From: Patescibacteria group bacterium UBA5738
Lineage (GTDB): Bacteria; Patescibacteriota; Minisyncoccia; Minisyncoccales; UBA5738
Reading direction: 5' to 3'
Length of the DNA stretch: 15,340 bases
NCBI GenBank assembly: GCA_002419295.1
Contig: DIFW01000020.1
Location: forward strand, 1 to 15,340
Positions 7,312-13,400 of this stretch are shown here, piece after piece. The notes below the pieces were generated by a model. It saw only the letters and a program-made list of their open reading frames with translations, did no database searches and had not been told where the DNA came from. Within the stretch, counting starts at the first letter, position 1. The number at the start of each line of letters is the position of its first letter. A program made the translations under genes and the position numbers.

Positions 7312-7608
7312 ATGCCATTGAATGGGGTTAATTTGCCGGCAATATGGTTGGTTTGTCTTGTCATATTTTTTTTAATGGGTTTGGCATCGGCGTTGTATTT
7401 CAACCAATATATACAAAACCGGGATCCAAAAACATATATCAAATACTGTATTCTCGGAGCGGCGTCTTCCATTGTTATATTCATTCCATTTTTTGCCAAA
7501 GTTTGGCCGAATAGGGAGATATATTTTGTTGCACTTCCGGTTTTGGGCATATTGTTGCTGTATGAAATAAATATTTTAAAGGCCTTGATCAGGCTCTCCA
7601 ATCGTTGA
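7312..7608 (+). CDS. Small membrane protein, 98 aa, three predicted TM segments
   Basis: A hypothetical inner-membrane protein. Hydrophobic stretches lie near residues 9-31, 44-62 and 70-92, separated by short charged loops (NQYIQNRDPKTYIK; AKVWPNRE). It ends in a basic tail (KALIRLSNR). A strong Shine-Dalgarno, AGGAGG, sits 7 nt before the ATG, which fixes the start; this contrasts with the absent ribosome sites of many neighbours. It begins 65 bp after uvrA and ends inside its own intrinsic terminator. A TTGATT just after the uvrA stop could be a -35, but no convincing -10 goes with it, so co-transcription with uvrA is possible. No family is recognised. Confidence 0.75.
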   Translation: MPLNGVNLPAIWLVCLVIFFLMGLASALYFNQYIQNRDPKTYIKYCILGAASSIVIFIPFFAKVWPNREIYFVALPVLGILLLYEINILKALIRLSNR

Positions 7609-7630
7609 AAAGATAGCGATTGGTTTTTTT
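7598..7630 (+). terminator. Intrinsic terminator
   Basis: CCAATCG (7598-7604) pairs perfectly with CGATTGG (7617-7623) over a 12-nt loop and is followed by seven T (7624-7630). The left arm includes the last sense codons of the 98-aa gene, so stop codon and terminator overlap. Confidence 0.8.
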
Positions 7631-7683
7631 AATATTTCGAAATTTTGCCGCCCATTGTTAAAACGGCTTTTTTGCGCAAATGG

Positions 7684-7691
7684 TATATAAT
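7684..7691 (+). promoter_or_regulatory. -10 region of rmuC
   Basis: TGGTATATAAT contains an extended -10 (TGn followed by TATATA) and an overlapping TATAAT (7686-7691). No good -35 is seen, as is tolerated with extended -10 elements. The start of transcription would fall at about 7698-7699, exactly on the ATG at 7699. Confidence 0.5.
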
Positions 7692-7698
7692 GGGAAAT

Positions 7699-8748
7699 AT
7701 GGATACAATAACTTTAATTTTATTCATTGCGGTGATTGTTGCGCTGGGGGCGCAAACCTGGTTTTTGTTGCGCAAGCGGAAGGGGGAGGAAATGCCCAAG
7801 AATGACGCGGGAATGGCGATGTTGCAACAGCAGTTGAATCAAGTGAGCCAGACACTGGATTCAAAGCTGACCGAATCCAACCGCGCGATGCAGGAACAGT
7901 TCGGACAAAGCTTTAAAGTTATCCGCGATGTCACGCAAAAGCTCACCGAACTGGACAGCACCAACAAGCAGGTGGTGGGATTCGCGCAACAATTGCAATC
8001 GCTGGAAAATATTCTCAAAAACCCCAAACAGCGGGGGATTCTGGGCGAGTATTATCTGGAAACGGTTTTGAAAAATGTTTTGCCGCCGCAATCGTTTCAA
8101 ATGCAATATAAATTTAAAAACGGCGAAATCGTGGACGCGGCGGTGTTCGTAAAAGACAAAATCATTCCCATTGATTCCAAATTTTCGCTGGAAAATTACA
8201 ACAAAATCATTAACGAAAAAGACGAAAACCGCAAAAAAGAATTGGAAAAAGTTTTTAAAATTGATTTGAAAAACCGTATTGACGAGACTTCAAAATATAT
8301 CCGGCCCAATGAAGGTACGATGGAATTCGCGCTGATGTTCATCCCTTCGGAAGGCATCTATTATGATTTGCTCATCAATGAAGTGGGATCGGTCAAGGTT
8401 AACACCCGCGACTTGATTGAATACGCGTTTGCCCAAAAGCGGGTGATCATTGTTTCTCCCACCAACTTTTTGGCCTATCTGCAAACGGTTCTGCAAGGCC
8501 TGCGCGCCCTGCAAATCGAAGAATCCGCCAAAGAAATCCGCCAGCGCGTGGAAATGCTGGGCAAACATTTGTGCGCCTATAACGAGTATTTGAGCAAACT
8601 GGGCGCTCACTTAACCACTTCGGTGAACACCTACAACGCCGCCGCCAAAGAATTCGGCAAAATCGACAAAGATATCATTAAAATAACCGATTCTGACCGG
8701 GAAAAGATTGATATCAAACAAATAGATAAGCCGAACATTGAAAATTGA
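7699..8748 (+). CDS. rmuC: DNA recombination protein RmuC
   Basis: Member of the RmuC family, membrane-anchored proteins with a predicted nuclease-like core that limit DNA inversions between short repeats in E. coli. An N-terminal TM helix (TLILFIAVIVALGAQTWFLL) is followed by basic residues and then a coiled coil (about residues 35-110: LQQQLNQVSQTLDSKLTESN). The conserved RmuC domain comes next, with RGILGEYYLETVL, the core FKNGEIVDAAVFV, IPIDSKFSLENY, and MFIPSEGIYYDLL further on. I chose ATG 7699 (349 aa) because a TATAAT box ends 7 bp before it and the upstream in-frame starts (TTG 7645, ATG 7690) lie before or within that box. The transcript would be leaderless. The gene ends inside the rplU promoter. 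Confidence 0.93.
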   Translation: MDTITLILFIAVIVALGAQTWFLLRKRKGEEMPKNDAGMAMLQQQLNQVSQTLDSKLTESNRAMQEQFGQSFKVIRDVTQKLTELDSTNKQVVGFAQQLQSLENILKNPKQRGILGEYYLETVLKNVLPPQSFQMQYKFKNGEIVDAAVFVKDKIIPIDSKFSLENYNKIINEKDENRKKELEKVFKIDLKNRIDETSKYIRPNEGTMEFALMFIPSEGIYYDLLINEVGSVKVNTRDLIEYAFAQKRVIIVSPTNFLAYLQTVLQGLRALQIEESAKEIRQRVEMLGKHLCAYNEYLSKLGAHLTTSVNTYNAAAKEFGKIDKDIIKITDSDREKIDIKQIDKPNIEN

Positions 8749-8773
8749 CTTTTTGCCTGATTTATTATAGAAT
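8745..8773 (+). promoter_or_regulatory. rplU promoter
   Basis: TTGACT (8745-8750), exactly 17 bp, then TAGAAT (8768-8773): each hexamer matches consensus at 5 of 6. The -35 overlaps the rmuC stop codon. The leader of about 45 nt before rplU can form a small stem (GTTGA/TCAAC), but I see no strong Shine-Dalgarno. Confidence 0.75.
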
Positions 8774-8824
8774 TCGGATGTTGTTGAATTTTCTCATCAA
8801 CTCATAACTAATTAACTATTTATT

Positions 8825-9139
8825 ATGTTGGCAGTAATCAAAACCGGCGGGAAGCAATATATCGTCACTCCCGGGCAAAAATTGAAAGTGGAAAAATTGG
8901 AAGGGGAAGCGGGCGCTCCGATCAAATTCGAGGAAGTTTTGCTCGTGGAAACCGATGACAAAAAGGTGGAAATCGGCCAGCCGATCGTAAAGGGCGCCGC
9001 CGTGGCCGCCAATATCGTGGCGCAAACCAAGGGCCCCAAAGTGATCGCCTACAAATACAAGGCCAAGAAGCGTTATCATTTAAAGAAAGGCCACAGACAG
9101 CAGCTAACCGAAGTGGAAATTACCGGAATCAATCTTTAA
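8825..9139 (+). CDS. rplU: Large ribosomal subunit protein bL21
   Basis: Ribosomal protein of the 50S subunit that binds 23S rRNA. It is 104 aa, the standard length. It opens with the hallmark MLAVIKTGGKQYIVTPGQKL. The basic RNA-binding end follows, with VIAYKYKAKKRYHLKKGHRQ, the bL21 signature, then TEVEITGI. It has its own near-consensus promoter. The usual partner rpmA (bL27) does not follow; an intrinsic terminator and a convergent hicA gene come next, so rplU is monocistronic here. No Shine-Dalgarno is evident before the ATG. Confidence 0.97.
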   Translation: MLAVIKTGGKQYIVTPGQKLKVEKLEGEAGAPIKFEEVLLVETDDKKVEIGQPIVKGAAVAANIVAQTKGPKVIAYKYKAKKRYHLKKGHRQQLTEVEITGINL

Positions 9140-9170
9140 TCTTTAATCGTTAATCTTTGATAAAATATGA

Positions 9171-9205
9171 AAAAACCGCCCTAATGAAAATCGGGCGATT
9201 TTTTT
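9171..9205. terminator. Bidirectional intrinsic terminator between rplU and hicA
   Basis: CGCCC (9177-9181) pairs with GGGCG (9193-9197). A-run and T-run flank the stem (AAAAAA before, TTTTTTT after), so the structure has a U-tract when read from either strand and can stop both rplU and hicA transcripts. Confidence 0.75.
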
Positions 9206-9218
9206 GAATTCGCGTTGA

Positions 9219-9449
9219 TTATAATAATTTTAAAAATTCTTCAATTGAAATTCCGGCATCGGTTTCAATAATTGATTTTAAAAGTGGTTTTTTGATTTCT
9301 TTTCCGGCGTGAATCGGCACAACGGTTCTTTTGTTTGTTTTTTGATTATACAAAACCAAATGCGAACCCTTTTGCCGAACCTCTTCAAAGCCGAGTTTCT
9401 TTAAAGCTTTGATAACTTGTTTTAAATTTAAAGAGGGCAGATTTTTCAT
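9219..9449 (-). CDS. hicA: HicA mRNA interferase toxin
   Basis: Toxin of a HicBA type II toxin-antitoxin pair. HicA is a small dsRBD-like RNase that cleaves mRNA and is held inactive by HicB. It is 76 aa. Family features are visible: LKQVIKALKKLGF at the start, then RQKGSHLVLY with the catalytic His30, and VVPIHAGKEIKK followed by LLKSIIETDAGISIEEFL. It is the second gene, 11 nt behind hicB, as in antitoxin-first HicBA operons. It ends at a terminator shared with rplU. Confidence 0.9.
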   Translation of the reverse strand: MKNLPSLNLKQVIKALKKLGFEEVRQKGSHLVLYNQKTNKRTVVPIHAGKEIKKPLLKSIIETDAGISIEEFLKLL

Positions 9450-9460
9450 TGAAAAGCAAT

Positions 9461-9703
9461 TTAAACCTCAACCTCGACCATACCTTGAAAAAGTTTCACC
9501 TCTTGAGGCAAGCACTCATTACGGGAACCCAAGGTTTCCAAATAAAGCGCGATTGCTTCCTTAATATTGATTTCGGCTTCCTCCAAAGTGTCGCCTTGCG
9601 TGTGGCAACCCGGCAACGCCGGCGCCCACGCCACATAGCCGCCTTCCGGCACTGATTGATAAATAACCGAAAAAGACAAATTTTTCTTTTTTTGATTTTC
9701 CAT
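9461..9703 (-). CDS. hicB: HicB antitoxin, short form
   Basis: Antitoxin partner of HicA. It is 80 aa with the HicB N-terminal partial RNase H fold: FSVIYQSVPEGGYVAWAPAL, then PGCHTQGDTLEEAEINIKEA and IALYLETL. There is no C-terminal HTH or ribbon-helix-helix DNA-binding domain after the fold, so autoregulation by direct binding is not obvious. The tail QEVKLFQGMVEVEV is typical of short HicB proteins. It is first in the operon, with a strong promoter about 27 bp upstream and a short leader without clear Shine-Dalgarno. Confidence 0.9.
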   Translation of the reverse strand: MENQKKKNLSFSVIYQSVPEGGYVAWAPALPGCHTQGDTLEEAEINIKEAIALYLETLGSRNECLPQEVKLFQGMVEVEV

Positions 9704-9729
9704 GGAAATTGATTTAACCCAACGCTTTC

Positions 9730-9758
9730 ATTATACAAGTCCGCACCCACCTCGTCAA
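9730..9758 (-). promoter_or_regulatory. hicBA promoter
   Basis: Read on the minus strand, TTGACG (9758-9753) is followed after exactly 17 bp by TATAAT (9735-9730), giving 11 of 12 consensus bases. Transcription would start near 9723, 20 nt before hicB. Its -35 lies 1 bp from the -35 of the divergent hydrolase promoter. Confidence 0.85.
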
Positions 9759-9759
9759 T

Positions 9760-9788
9760 TTGACAAATTTTCCAATTTATGCTATAAT
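9760..9788 (+). promoter_or_regulatory. Consensus promoter of the hydrolase gene
   Basis: TTGACA (9760-9765), exactly 17 bp, TATAAT (9783-9788), with an extended -10 TGC directly before TATAAT. This is a full consensus sigma-70-type promoter. The junction with the hicBA -35 forms the palindrome GTCAATTTGAC (9754-9764), a possible operator. The leader is about 38 nt and carries the Shine-Dalgarno. Confidence 0.9.
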
Positions 9789-9832
9789 CCAACCAGCATT
9801 CCAGTCAAAACTTAATAAAGGAGGTGGTTTGA

Positions 9833-10483
9833 TTGGATAGAAGGAAAATAGTCGTTCTCCATATTAGGGGATATACAGATACCCCCGAAAAGGCAATTGA
9901 AAAAACGCAAGTAAGAATGCCAGCAGTAAAAAAACTTTACGCTCAACACGGAATATTATTCCGTGAGGTATCCGCATGGCCTGAAGGAGTAAGTAAAATA
10001 TCAGTTTTTAGTGCCGCGTCAATAGTGGCACATAAAATTGATGAGTATCGGGAATATCAGCCTGAAACATTGGTAATTTTGAGCGGCCACTCGTTAGGCG
10101 GTATCGTAGCGCTTTTGGCCGCATCGATTAACCCGCCGGATGGCCTAGTGCTTGAAGAACCGCCGATTGGCGGATCATATGATTTTGCCCTTCGCATTGG
10201 CGGGTTTGATCTCGAAAATCAAGCAGTTATTTCCGGCCTTCGCAAGAATAGTCCTGGCATAACCGAGCTCAATGAGCATTTGCTCAAATTCGGTTATGAA
10301 TGGCCGCCAACCTTAGAAATCAAAGGTTGGTTCGGGATCGTAGGGCAATTATTATTTGGAGCTTTTCCAAATACAGGATTTGGCAAAGTCGCAAGATTTC
10401 CATGGATGAACCATAGCCAGACATGGGAACATCCAAAAGCGATTGCCCAAATCGCTGAATTTGCGCATTCCCTCGAGGATTAA
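9833..10483 (+). CDS. Alpha/beta-hydrolase-fold protein
   Basis: A 216-aa predicted cytoplasmic hydrolase; no signal peptide or TM helix. The nucleophile elbow GHSLGG (residues 85-90, Ser87) follows the strand TLVILS, and a late His (194 or 200, in MNHSQTWEHP) fits the catalytic His. An acid residue, perhaps the Glu-rich LEEPP after the next strand, cannot be assigned. The opening strand KIVVLHIRGYTDTPEKA is typical of the fold. The start is TTG at 9833, chosen because AAAGGAGGTG ends 7-8 nt before it. It is divergent from hicBA, with back-to-back promoters, and its last four codons lie in a repeat that holds its terminator. The substrate is unknown. The strong promoter and accessory setting suggest a recently acquired gene. 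Confidence 0.82.
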   Translation: MDRRKIVVLHIRGYTDTPEKAIEKTQVRMPAVKKLYAQHGILFREVSAWPEGVSKISVFSAASIVAHKIDEYREYQPETLVILSGHSLGGIVALLAASINPPDGLVLEEPPIGGSYDFALRIGGFDLENQAVISGLRKNSPGITELNEHLLKFGYEWPPTLEIKGWFGIVGQLLFGAFPNTGFGKVARFPWMNHSQTWEHPKAIAQIAEFAHSLED

Positions 10484-10562
10484 AACTCTCGGGGCTCTTT
10501 TTTTATACACGCGCAAGACGAATTTGCATAGATTTGCATAGGTGGCACCTATGCAATTTTTG
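10465..10562. repeat. ~95-bp direct repeat, copy A (left of mntA-hepT)
   Basis: Nearly the same as copy B at 11446-11538. In order it holds the last codons of the hydrolase, a terminator hairpin with T-run, a shared ACACGCGCAAG segment, and a second hairpin TTGCATAGGTG/CACCTATGCAA (10534-10556) followed by T5. Copy A has a few extra bases before the second hairpin, including an additional TTTGCATAG. The two copies bracket mntA-hepT. Confidence 0.85.
10471..10505 (+). terminator. Intrinsic terminator of the hydrolase gene
   Basis: CCTCGAG (10471-10477) pairs with CTCGGGG (10488-10494), including one U-G pair, over a 10-nt loop that contains the TAA stop codon; CTCTTTTTTT follows. The left arm encodes the C-terminal Leu-Glu of the hydrolase. 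Confidence 0.75.
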
Positions 10563-10593
10563 TGTTTTCGGCGGGTTTTTGGTATGTTGAAGG

Positions 10594-10599
10594 TATAAA
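10594..10599 (+). promoter_or_regulatory. Candidate -10 box of mntA-hepT
   Basis: TATAAA lies 15 bp before the mntA ATG. No good -35 is present at 17 bp. The transcript would begin about 8-10 nt before the ATG. The palindrome TTGCATAGGTGGCACCTATGCAA just upstream could be an operator as well as a terminator. Confidence 0.35.
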
Positions 10600-10614
10600 C
10601 ATAAGCAATGGAAT

Positions 10615-11022
10615 ATGGACGATATTGAGAATAATTTGCAAAAATATAAGGATTTGATGGAGGGTTTGGCGCGCAAGATGCCCCAGATCGTTTTGGCGTA
10701 TATTTTTGGCTCCACAGCAACCAATAGGCGCGGGCCGATGAGCGATTATGATTTCGCGGTCTATTTGAATGAACCGGACAAAAAAAAGAGATATGACATT
10801 AAATTCCAATTGATGGGCGAGCTGTCGAACGCGCTAAAAACCAACAAAGTTGATGTGGCGGTGATAAACGATACAGACAATATAAATCTAAAATACGCGA
10901 TCATCAGCGAAAGCAAAGTTATTTTTGAAAAAGAACCACATAAGATTATTGTGGAATCAAGAATTTTAAATGAATATTTTGATTTCAGAATTTTTATTGA
11001 CACATATCAAAAAACAAAATGA
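10615..11022 (+). CDS. mntA: MntA-type nucleotidyltransferase antitoxin
   Basis: Antitoxin of a HEPN/MNT toxin-antitoxin pair. In studied systems MntA inactivates HepT by transferring AMP to a tyrosine next to the HEPN active site. It is 135 aa. The minimal nucleotidyltransferase motif GSX10DXD is intact: Gly32-Ser33, then Asp44 and Asp46 in SDYDFAVY. The third carboxylate is Asp80 in NKVDVAVIND. It overlaps hepT by 4 bp (ATGA), a sign of translational coupling. There is no Shine-Dalgarno; the ATG at 10608 in another frame gives only a few codons. Confidence 0.9.
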   Translation: MDDIENNLQKYKDLMEGLARKMPQIVLAYIFGSTATNRRGPMSDYDFAVYLNEPDKKKRYDIKFQLMGELSNALKTNKVDVAVINDTDNINLKYAIISESKVIFEKEPHKIIVESRILNEYFDFRIFIDTYQKTK

Positions 11023-11438
11023 CAACAATCAATGTTATTGAATCAAAACTAAAAGCCATTGATGAATATTACTCGCAATTGCTTGAATATCGGAAACATT
11101 CGCAAAAAGATTTGGAAGGCGACGCCACGCTCAAAGGCGCCTTGGAGCGGTATCTATATTTGCTTTGCCAATCCGCAATTGATTTGGGCGAAGCGGTAAT
11201 CGCTCTCAAAGATTTTTACCGGCCCGGATCATACGCAGAAATTTTTGAAACCCTGAAAGAAAAAGAGGTTATCTCATTGGAATTGGCGCAAAAAATGATT
11301 AGAATGACCGGCTTTCGTAATTCAATAATTCACGATTACCAAAAATTTGATTTTGCCATTGCCTATGAAGTTTTAATGTCAGGCATTGATGATATCAAGA
11401 AATTTGAATCAATTATCAAAAAGTACTTGAATTTATAA
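11019..11438 (+). CDS. hepT: HepT-type HEPN ribonuclease toxin
   Basis: Toxin of the HEPN/MNT pair: an all-helical HEPN RNase acting on RNA in the cytoplasm as a dimer. It is 139 aa. The active-site motif R-X4-H-X-Y is intact, with Arg100, His105 and Tyr107 in GFRNSIIHDY. Tyr107 is the expected AMP acceptor. Upstream helices include LERYLYLLCQSAIDLGEAVI, a common HepT signature. Its start overlaps the mntA stop. It is followed by copy B of the repeat and two hairpins with T-runs. Catalytic residues on both partners are present, so the system looks active. Confidence 0.9.
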   Translation: MTTINVIESKLKAIDEYYSQLLEYRKHSQKDLEGDATLKGALERYLYLLCQSAIDLGEAVIALKDFYRPGSYAEIFETLKEKEVISLELAQKMIRMTGFRNSIIHDYQKFDFAIAYEVLMSGIDDIKKFESIIKKYLNL

Positions 11439-11445
11439 TTCCGAT

Positions 11446-11538
11446 GCATCTCCCCTCGAGGATTAAAACTCTCGGGGCTCTTTTTTTATATACACGCGCA
11501 AGTTGCACAGATTGCATAGGTGCCACCTATGCAATTTT
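11446..11538. repeat. ~95-bp direct repeat, copy B (right of mntA-hepT)
   Basis: Copy of 10465-10562. It keeps the CTCGAGGATTAAAACTCTCG terminator, the ATACACGCGCAAG segment and the second palindrome ATTGCATAGGTG/CACCTATGCAAT (11511-11535) with a T4 run. Unlike copy A it contains no end of a gene, so it resembles a displaced copy of the hydrolase 3' end. The central base of the second hairpin is swapped (GGTGCCACC against GGTGGCACC). Confidence 0.85.
11454..11487 (+). terminator. Intrinsic terminator of mntA-hepT
   Basis: CCTCGAG (11454-11460) pairs with CTCGGGG (11471-11477) and is followed by CTCTTTTTTT. It is identical to the terminator of the hydrolase gene because it lies in the duplicated repeat. 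Confidence 0.75.
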
Positions 11539-11602
11539 GTAACGACCCCTCGCTATTTTTTACCTCCCAGTGAGTAGTTGTTCCCGCTACCCTTGACTTT
11601 TT

Positions 11603-11608
11603 TATAAT
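11603..11608 (+). promoter_or_regulatory. -10 box of the 33-codon membrane peptide gene
   Basis: An exact TATAAT lies 14 bp before the ATG at 11623. The best -35 is a poor TTGTTC (11578-11583, 19-bp spacer). The nearby TTGACT (11593-11598) is too close to be its -35. The leader would be about 8 nt. Confidence 0.45.
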
Positions 11609-11622
11609 AATATGACCCGATC

Positions 11623-11724
11623 ATGAGACTTGATGATGTCGTGGATATTGCCGTTGTAGTCGCTTTCGTAAGCATAATAGTGAGTATGCTATATGTAGCA
11701 TACTATTTAACGAGAATGTGGTAG
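11623..11724 (+). CDS. 33-aa single-pass membrane peptide
   Basis: A tiny gene encoding an acidic N-terminus (MRLDDVVD), a ~20-residue hydrophobic helix (IAVVVAFVSIIVSMLYVAYY) and a basic end (LTRMW). This follows the pattern of small inner-membrane peptides, including type I toxins and small regulators of membrane proteins. It sits alone between hepT and dnaB with an exact TATAAT box before it and a strong UNCG-loop terminator that overlaps its stop codon, so the whole transcription unit is about 130 nt. No Shine-Dalgarno is seen; the leader is very short. There is no visible antisense RNA promoter of the classic type I kind. I do not recognise a family. The gene is likely real; its role is unknown. 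Confidence 0.6.
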   Translation: MRLDDVVDIAVVVAFVSIIVSMLYVAYYLTRMW

Positions 11725-11747
11725 GGCTCCGGCTCTACCTTTTTTTA
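11720..11747 (+). terminator. Strong intrinsic terminator with UNCG tetraloop
   Basis: GGTAGGGC (11720-11727) pairs with GCTCTACC (11732-11739), with one G-U pair, closing a C(UCCG)G loop. Eight T follow (11740-11747). The left arm includes the stop codon of the 33-codon gene. Confidence 0.9.
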
Positions 11748-11818
11748 TTGATTTTGGATATTTTTTGAAAATTAAATAATTGAAAATTTATTGGAAATTG
11801 AAAATTAAAAATTGGTCA

Positions 11819-13198
11819 TTAGCCCAGCTGTTCTTCGCTGGCGGCATATTGGTCTTGCTCTTGGTATTCGTATCCTTCGGTATGGTTTTTAAAGCACACC
11901 GTGCGATCGTCAAAATAGAGCAATTGTTTGCCCACCGGGCCGTTGCGGTGTTTGGCAATAATGATTTCGGCAATACCTTTCTTTTCGCTGTTTTCGCGGT
12001 AGCGATCTTCACGATAAATAAACATCACCACATCGGCGTCTTGTTCAATGGCGCCGGATTCGCGCAGATCGGACAGCTTGGGAATCGGCGGGATCCGTTG
12101 TTCCACGGCGCGGGACAGCTGGGATAGGACAAGCACGGGGATGTTAAGCTCGCGCGCCAATCCTTTCAGGGCGCGGGAATTCTCCGAAACTTGCTGAACC
12201 GGACTGGCCATTCGGTTGAGCGGTTCCATCAACTGCAAGTAATCAATCACCAAAAGCCCCAACCCGTTTTCAGCCTGTAAGCGGCGCGACAGCGCCTTCA
12301 TTTGCAGAACCGAGGGAGAGCCCACATCATCAATATAGAGCGGCATTTCCGATAGAATCGCCAGCGCGCGCTGGATATTTTCAAAATCTTCGGTTTGCAG
12401 GCGGCCGGTGCGGATTTTCCATAGATCAACTCCGGAATAGGCCGAAATCAAACGATCCACCATTTGGTCTTTTGACATTTCCAGCGAAAAGACGCCCACC
12501 GGAATTTTCTCGCTGGCGGCAATATTGGCGGCAATGTTCAGCGCCAGCGTGGATTTTCCCAGCGACGGCCGCGCCGCCAAGATCACCAGATCGGATTTTT
12601 GCAGTCCCGAAAGCATCTTATCCAAATCGGCAAATCCGGTGGCAAGGCCGCGCGTGCCGCTGCCTTGCGACAATCTCTCGATGCGGTCAAACGCGTCGGG
12701 CAGGGTTTCTTTGATCATGGTAAAATCCTGCGCAACGCCCTTTTGCGCGATATTAAAAATCTTTTTCTCGGCGCTGTCCAGCACTTGCTCCAGGTCTTCG
12801 CTTTCGTCATAGCCCAGCATTTCAATGTCGCGCGACACCGAAATTAAATCGCGCAACACCCGTTTGTGCCGCACTATTCTCGCGTATGACGCCACATGGC
12901 CGAAGCTGGGCACCAAATTCACCAATTCCGTTAAATAACCATTACCGCCAATCGCTTCCAATTCCTTTTTTTCGTTCAAGCGGTTGGAAACCGATAAAAA
13001 GTCAATCGGATCGCCCTTCTCAAACAAATCGCGGCAAGCCGCGTAGATCGTTTGATGATTATGTTTGTAAAAATCGTCCGGCGACAAAACATCGGCCACT
13101 TTATTCATGGCGGCGCGATCAAGCATCAAACAGCTCAACACGGATTGCTCAATTTCCAAATTTTGCGGCGGTATTTTTGCCGGTGAAGCGTTTGTCAT
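11819..13198 (-). CDS. dnaB: Replicative DNA helicase DnaB
   Basis: Hexameric 5'-3' helicase that unwinds DNA at the replication fork. The helical N-terminal domain spans residues ~12-110 (NLEIEQSVLSCLMLD; DDFYKHNHQTIYAA), the linker ~115-180, and the RecA-like motor follows. Walker A is ARPSLGKST (209-217), then VFSLEMSKDQMVDRL, Walker B LLVIDYLQLM, and SDLRESGAIEQDADVVMFIYR. It is 459 aa from ATG 13198; an in-frame TTG at 13222 would add eight residues without family support. On the minus strand TAGGAT (13212-13207), 17 bp after TTGTAT (13235-13230), could be a weak promoter that places transcription at the ATG; AGGATGGGA is an alternative weak ribosome site. No terminator is seen after the gene. 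Confidence 0.96.
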   Translation of the reverse strand: MTNASPAKIPPQNLEIEQSVLSCLMLDRAAMNKVADVLSPDDFYKHNHQTIYAACRDLFEKGDPIDFLSVSNRLNEKKELEAIGGNGYLTELVNLVPSFGHVASYARIVRHKRVLRDLISVSRDIEMLGYDESEDLEQVLDSAEKKIFNIAQKGVAQDFTMIKETLPDAFDRIERLSQGSGTRGLATGFADLDKMLSGLQKSDLVILAARPSLGKSTLALNIAANIAASEKIPVGVFSLEMSKDQMVDRLISAYSGVDLWKIRTGRLQTEDFENIQRALAILSEMPLYIDDVGSPSVLQMKALSRRLQAENGLGLLVIDYLQLMEPLNRMASPVQQVSENSRALKGLARELNIPVLVLSQLSRAVEQRIPPIPKLSDLRESGAIEQDADVVMFIYREDRYRENSEKKGIAEIIIAKHRNGPVGKQLLYFDDRTVCFKNHTEGYEYQEQDQYAASEEQLG

Positions 13199-13262
13199 AA
13201 TATCCCATCCTACCAAACACAAAAAAGAAATACAACCGTTGACAACCGCCGCATTAAAACCC

Positions 13263-13341
13263 GTAGGGGCGATTCCATGTAATCGCCCGTATTGCGGATT
13301 TCACAAACAAAACGCGGGCGAAAACATAGTTTCGCCCCTAC
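13263..13341. repeat. Palindromic GTAGGGGCGA element, 79 bp
   Basis: Terminal inverted repeats GTAGGGGCGA (13263-13272) and TCGCCCCTAC (13332-13341). Inner arms TCGCCCG and CGGGCGA can also pair. Both ends therefore form a cruciform-like structure. No ORF is inside. It resembles the non-coding GTAGGGGCGA palindromes that are scattered in many bacterial genomes. It lies in the dnaB upstream region. Confidence 0.85.
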
Positions 13342-13363
13342 AATACAAATCCAAATTCGCATC

Positions 13364-13400
13364 GTAGGGGCGAATAATTATTCGCCCGCATTCATGCGGG
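13364..13400. repeat. Second GTAGGGGCGA element, short copy
   Basis: GTAGGGGCGA is followed by the perfect 20-bp palindrome GGGCGAATAATTATTCGCCC (13368-13387), and directly by CCCGCAT/ATGCGGG (13385-13391, 13394-13400). It lies 22 bp from the 79-bp element and ends one base before the TTGACA of the next gene's promoter. Confidence 0.8.

Noticed and set aside
7645..7698. N-terminal extension of RmuC from a TTG at 7645 or ATG at 7690
   Set aside because: The extension is not like the family, and the TATAAT box lies inside it; the ATG at 7699 gives the usual membrane-anchor start.
9129..9160. Short tandem AATCTTTAATC-type repeat after rplU
   Set aside because: Three imperfect units in A/T-rich DNA; no more than low complexity at a gene end.
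9496..9792. 98-codon minus-strand ORF overlapping hicB
   Set aside because: It is out of frame with HicB, crosses the hicBA promoter and is rich in residues typical of a shifted frame.
11593..11608. TTGACT and TATAAT as one promoter before the 33-codon gene
   Set aside because: Only 4 bp separate them; they cannot be a -35/-10 pair.
13199..13222. Eight-residue longer DnaB from TTG 13222
   Set aside because: It lacks a ribosome site, overlaps a possible -10 box and does not match the family N-terminus.
13263..13400. CRISPR-like array
   Set aside because: Only two unequal palindromes with different inner sequence; no regular repeat-spacer spacing.
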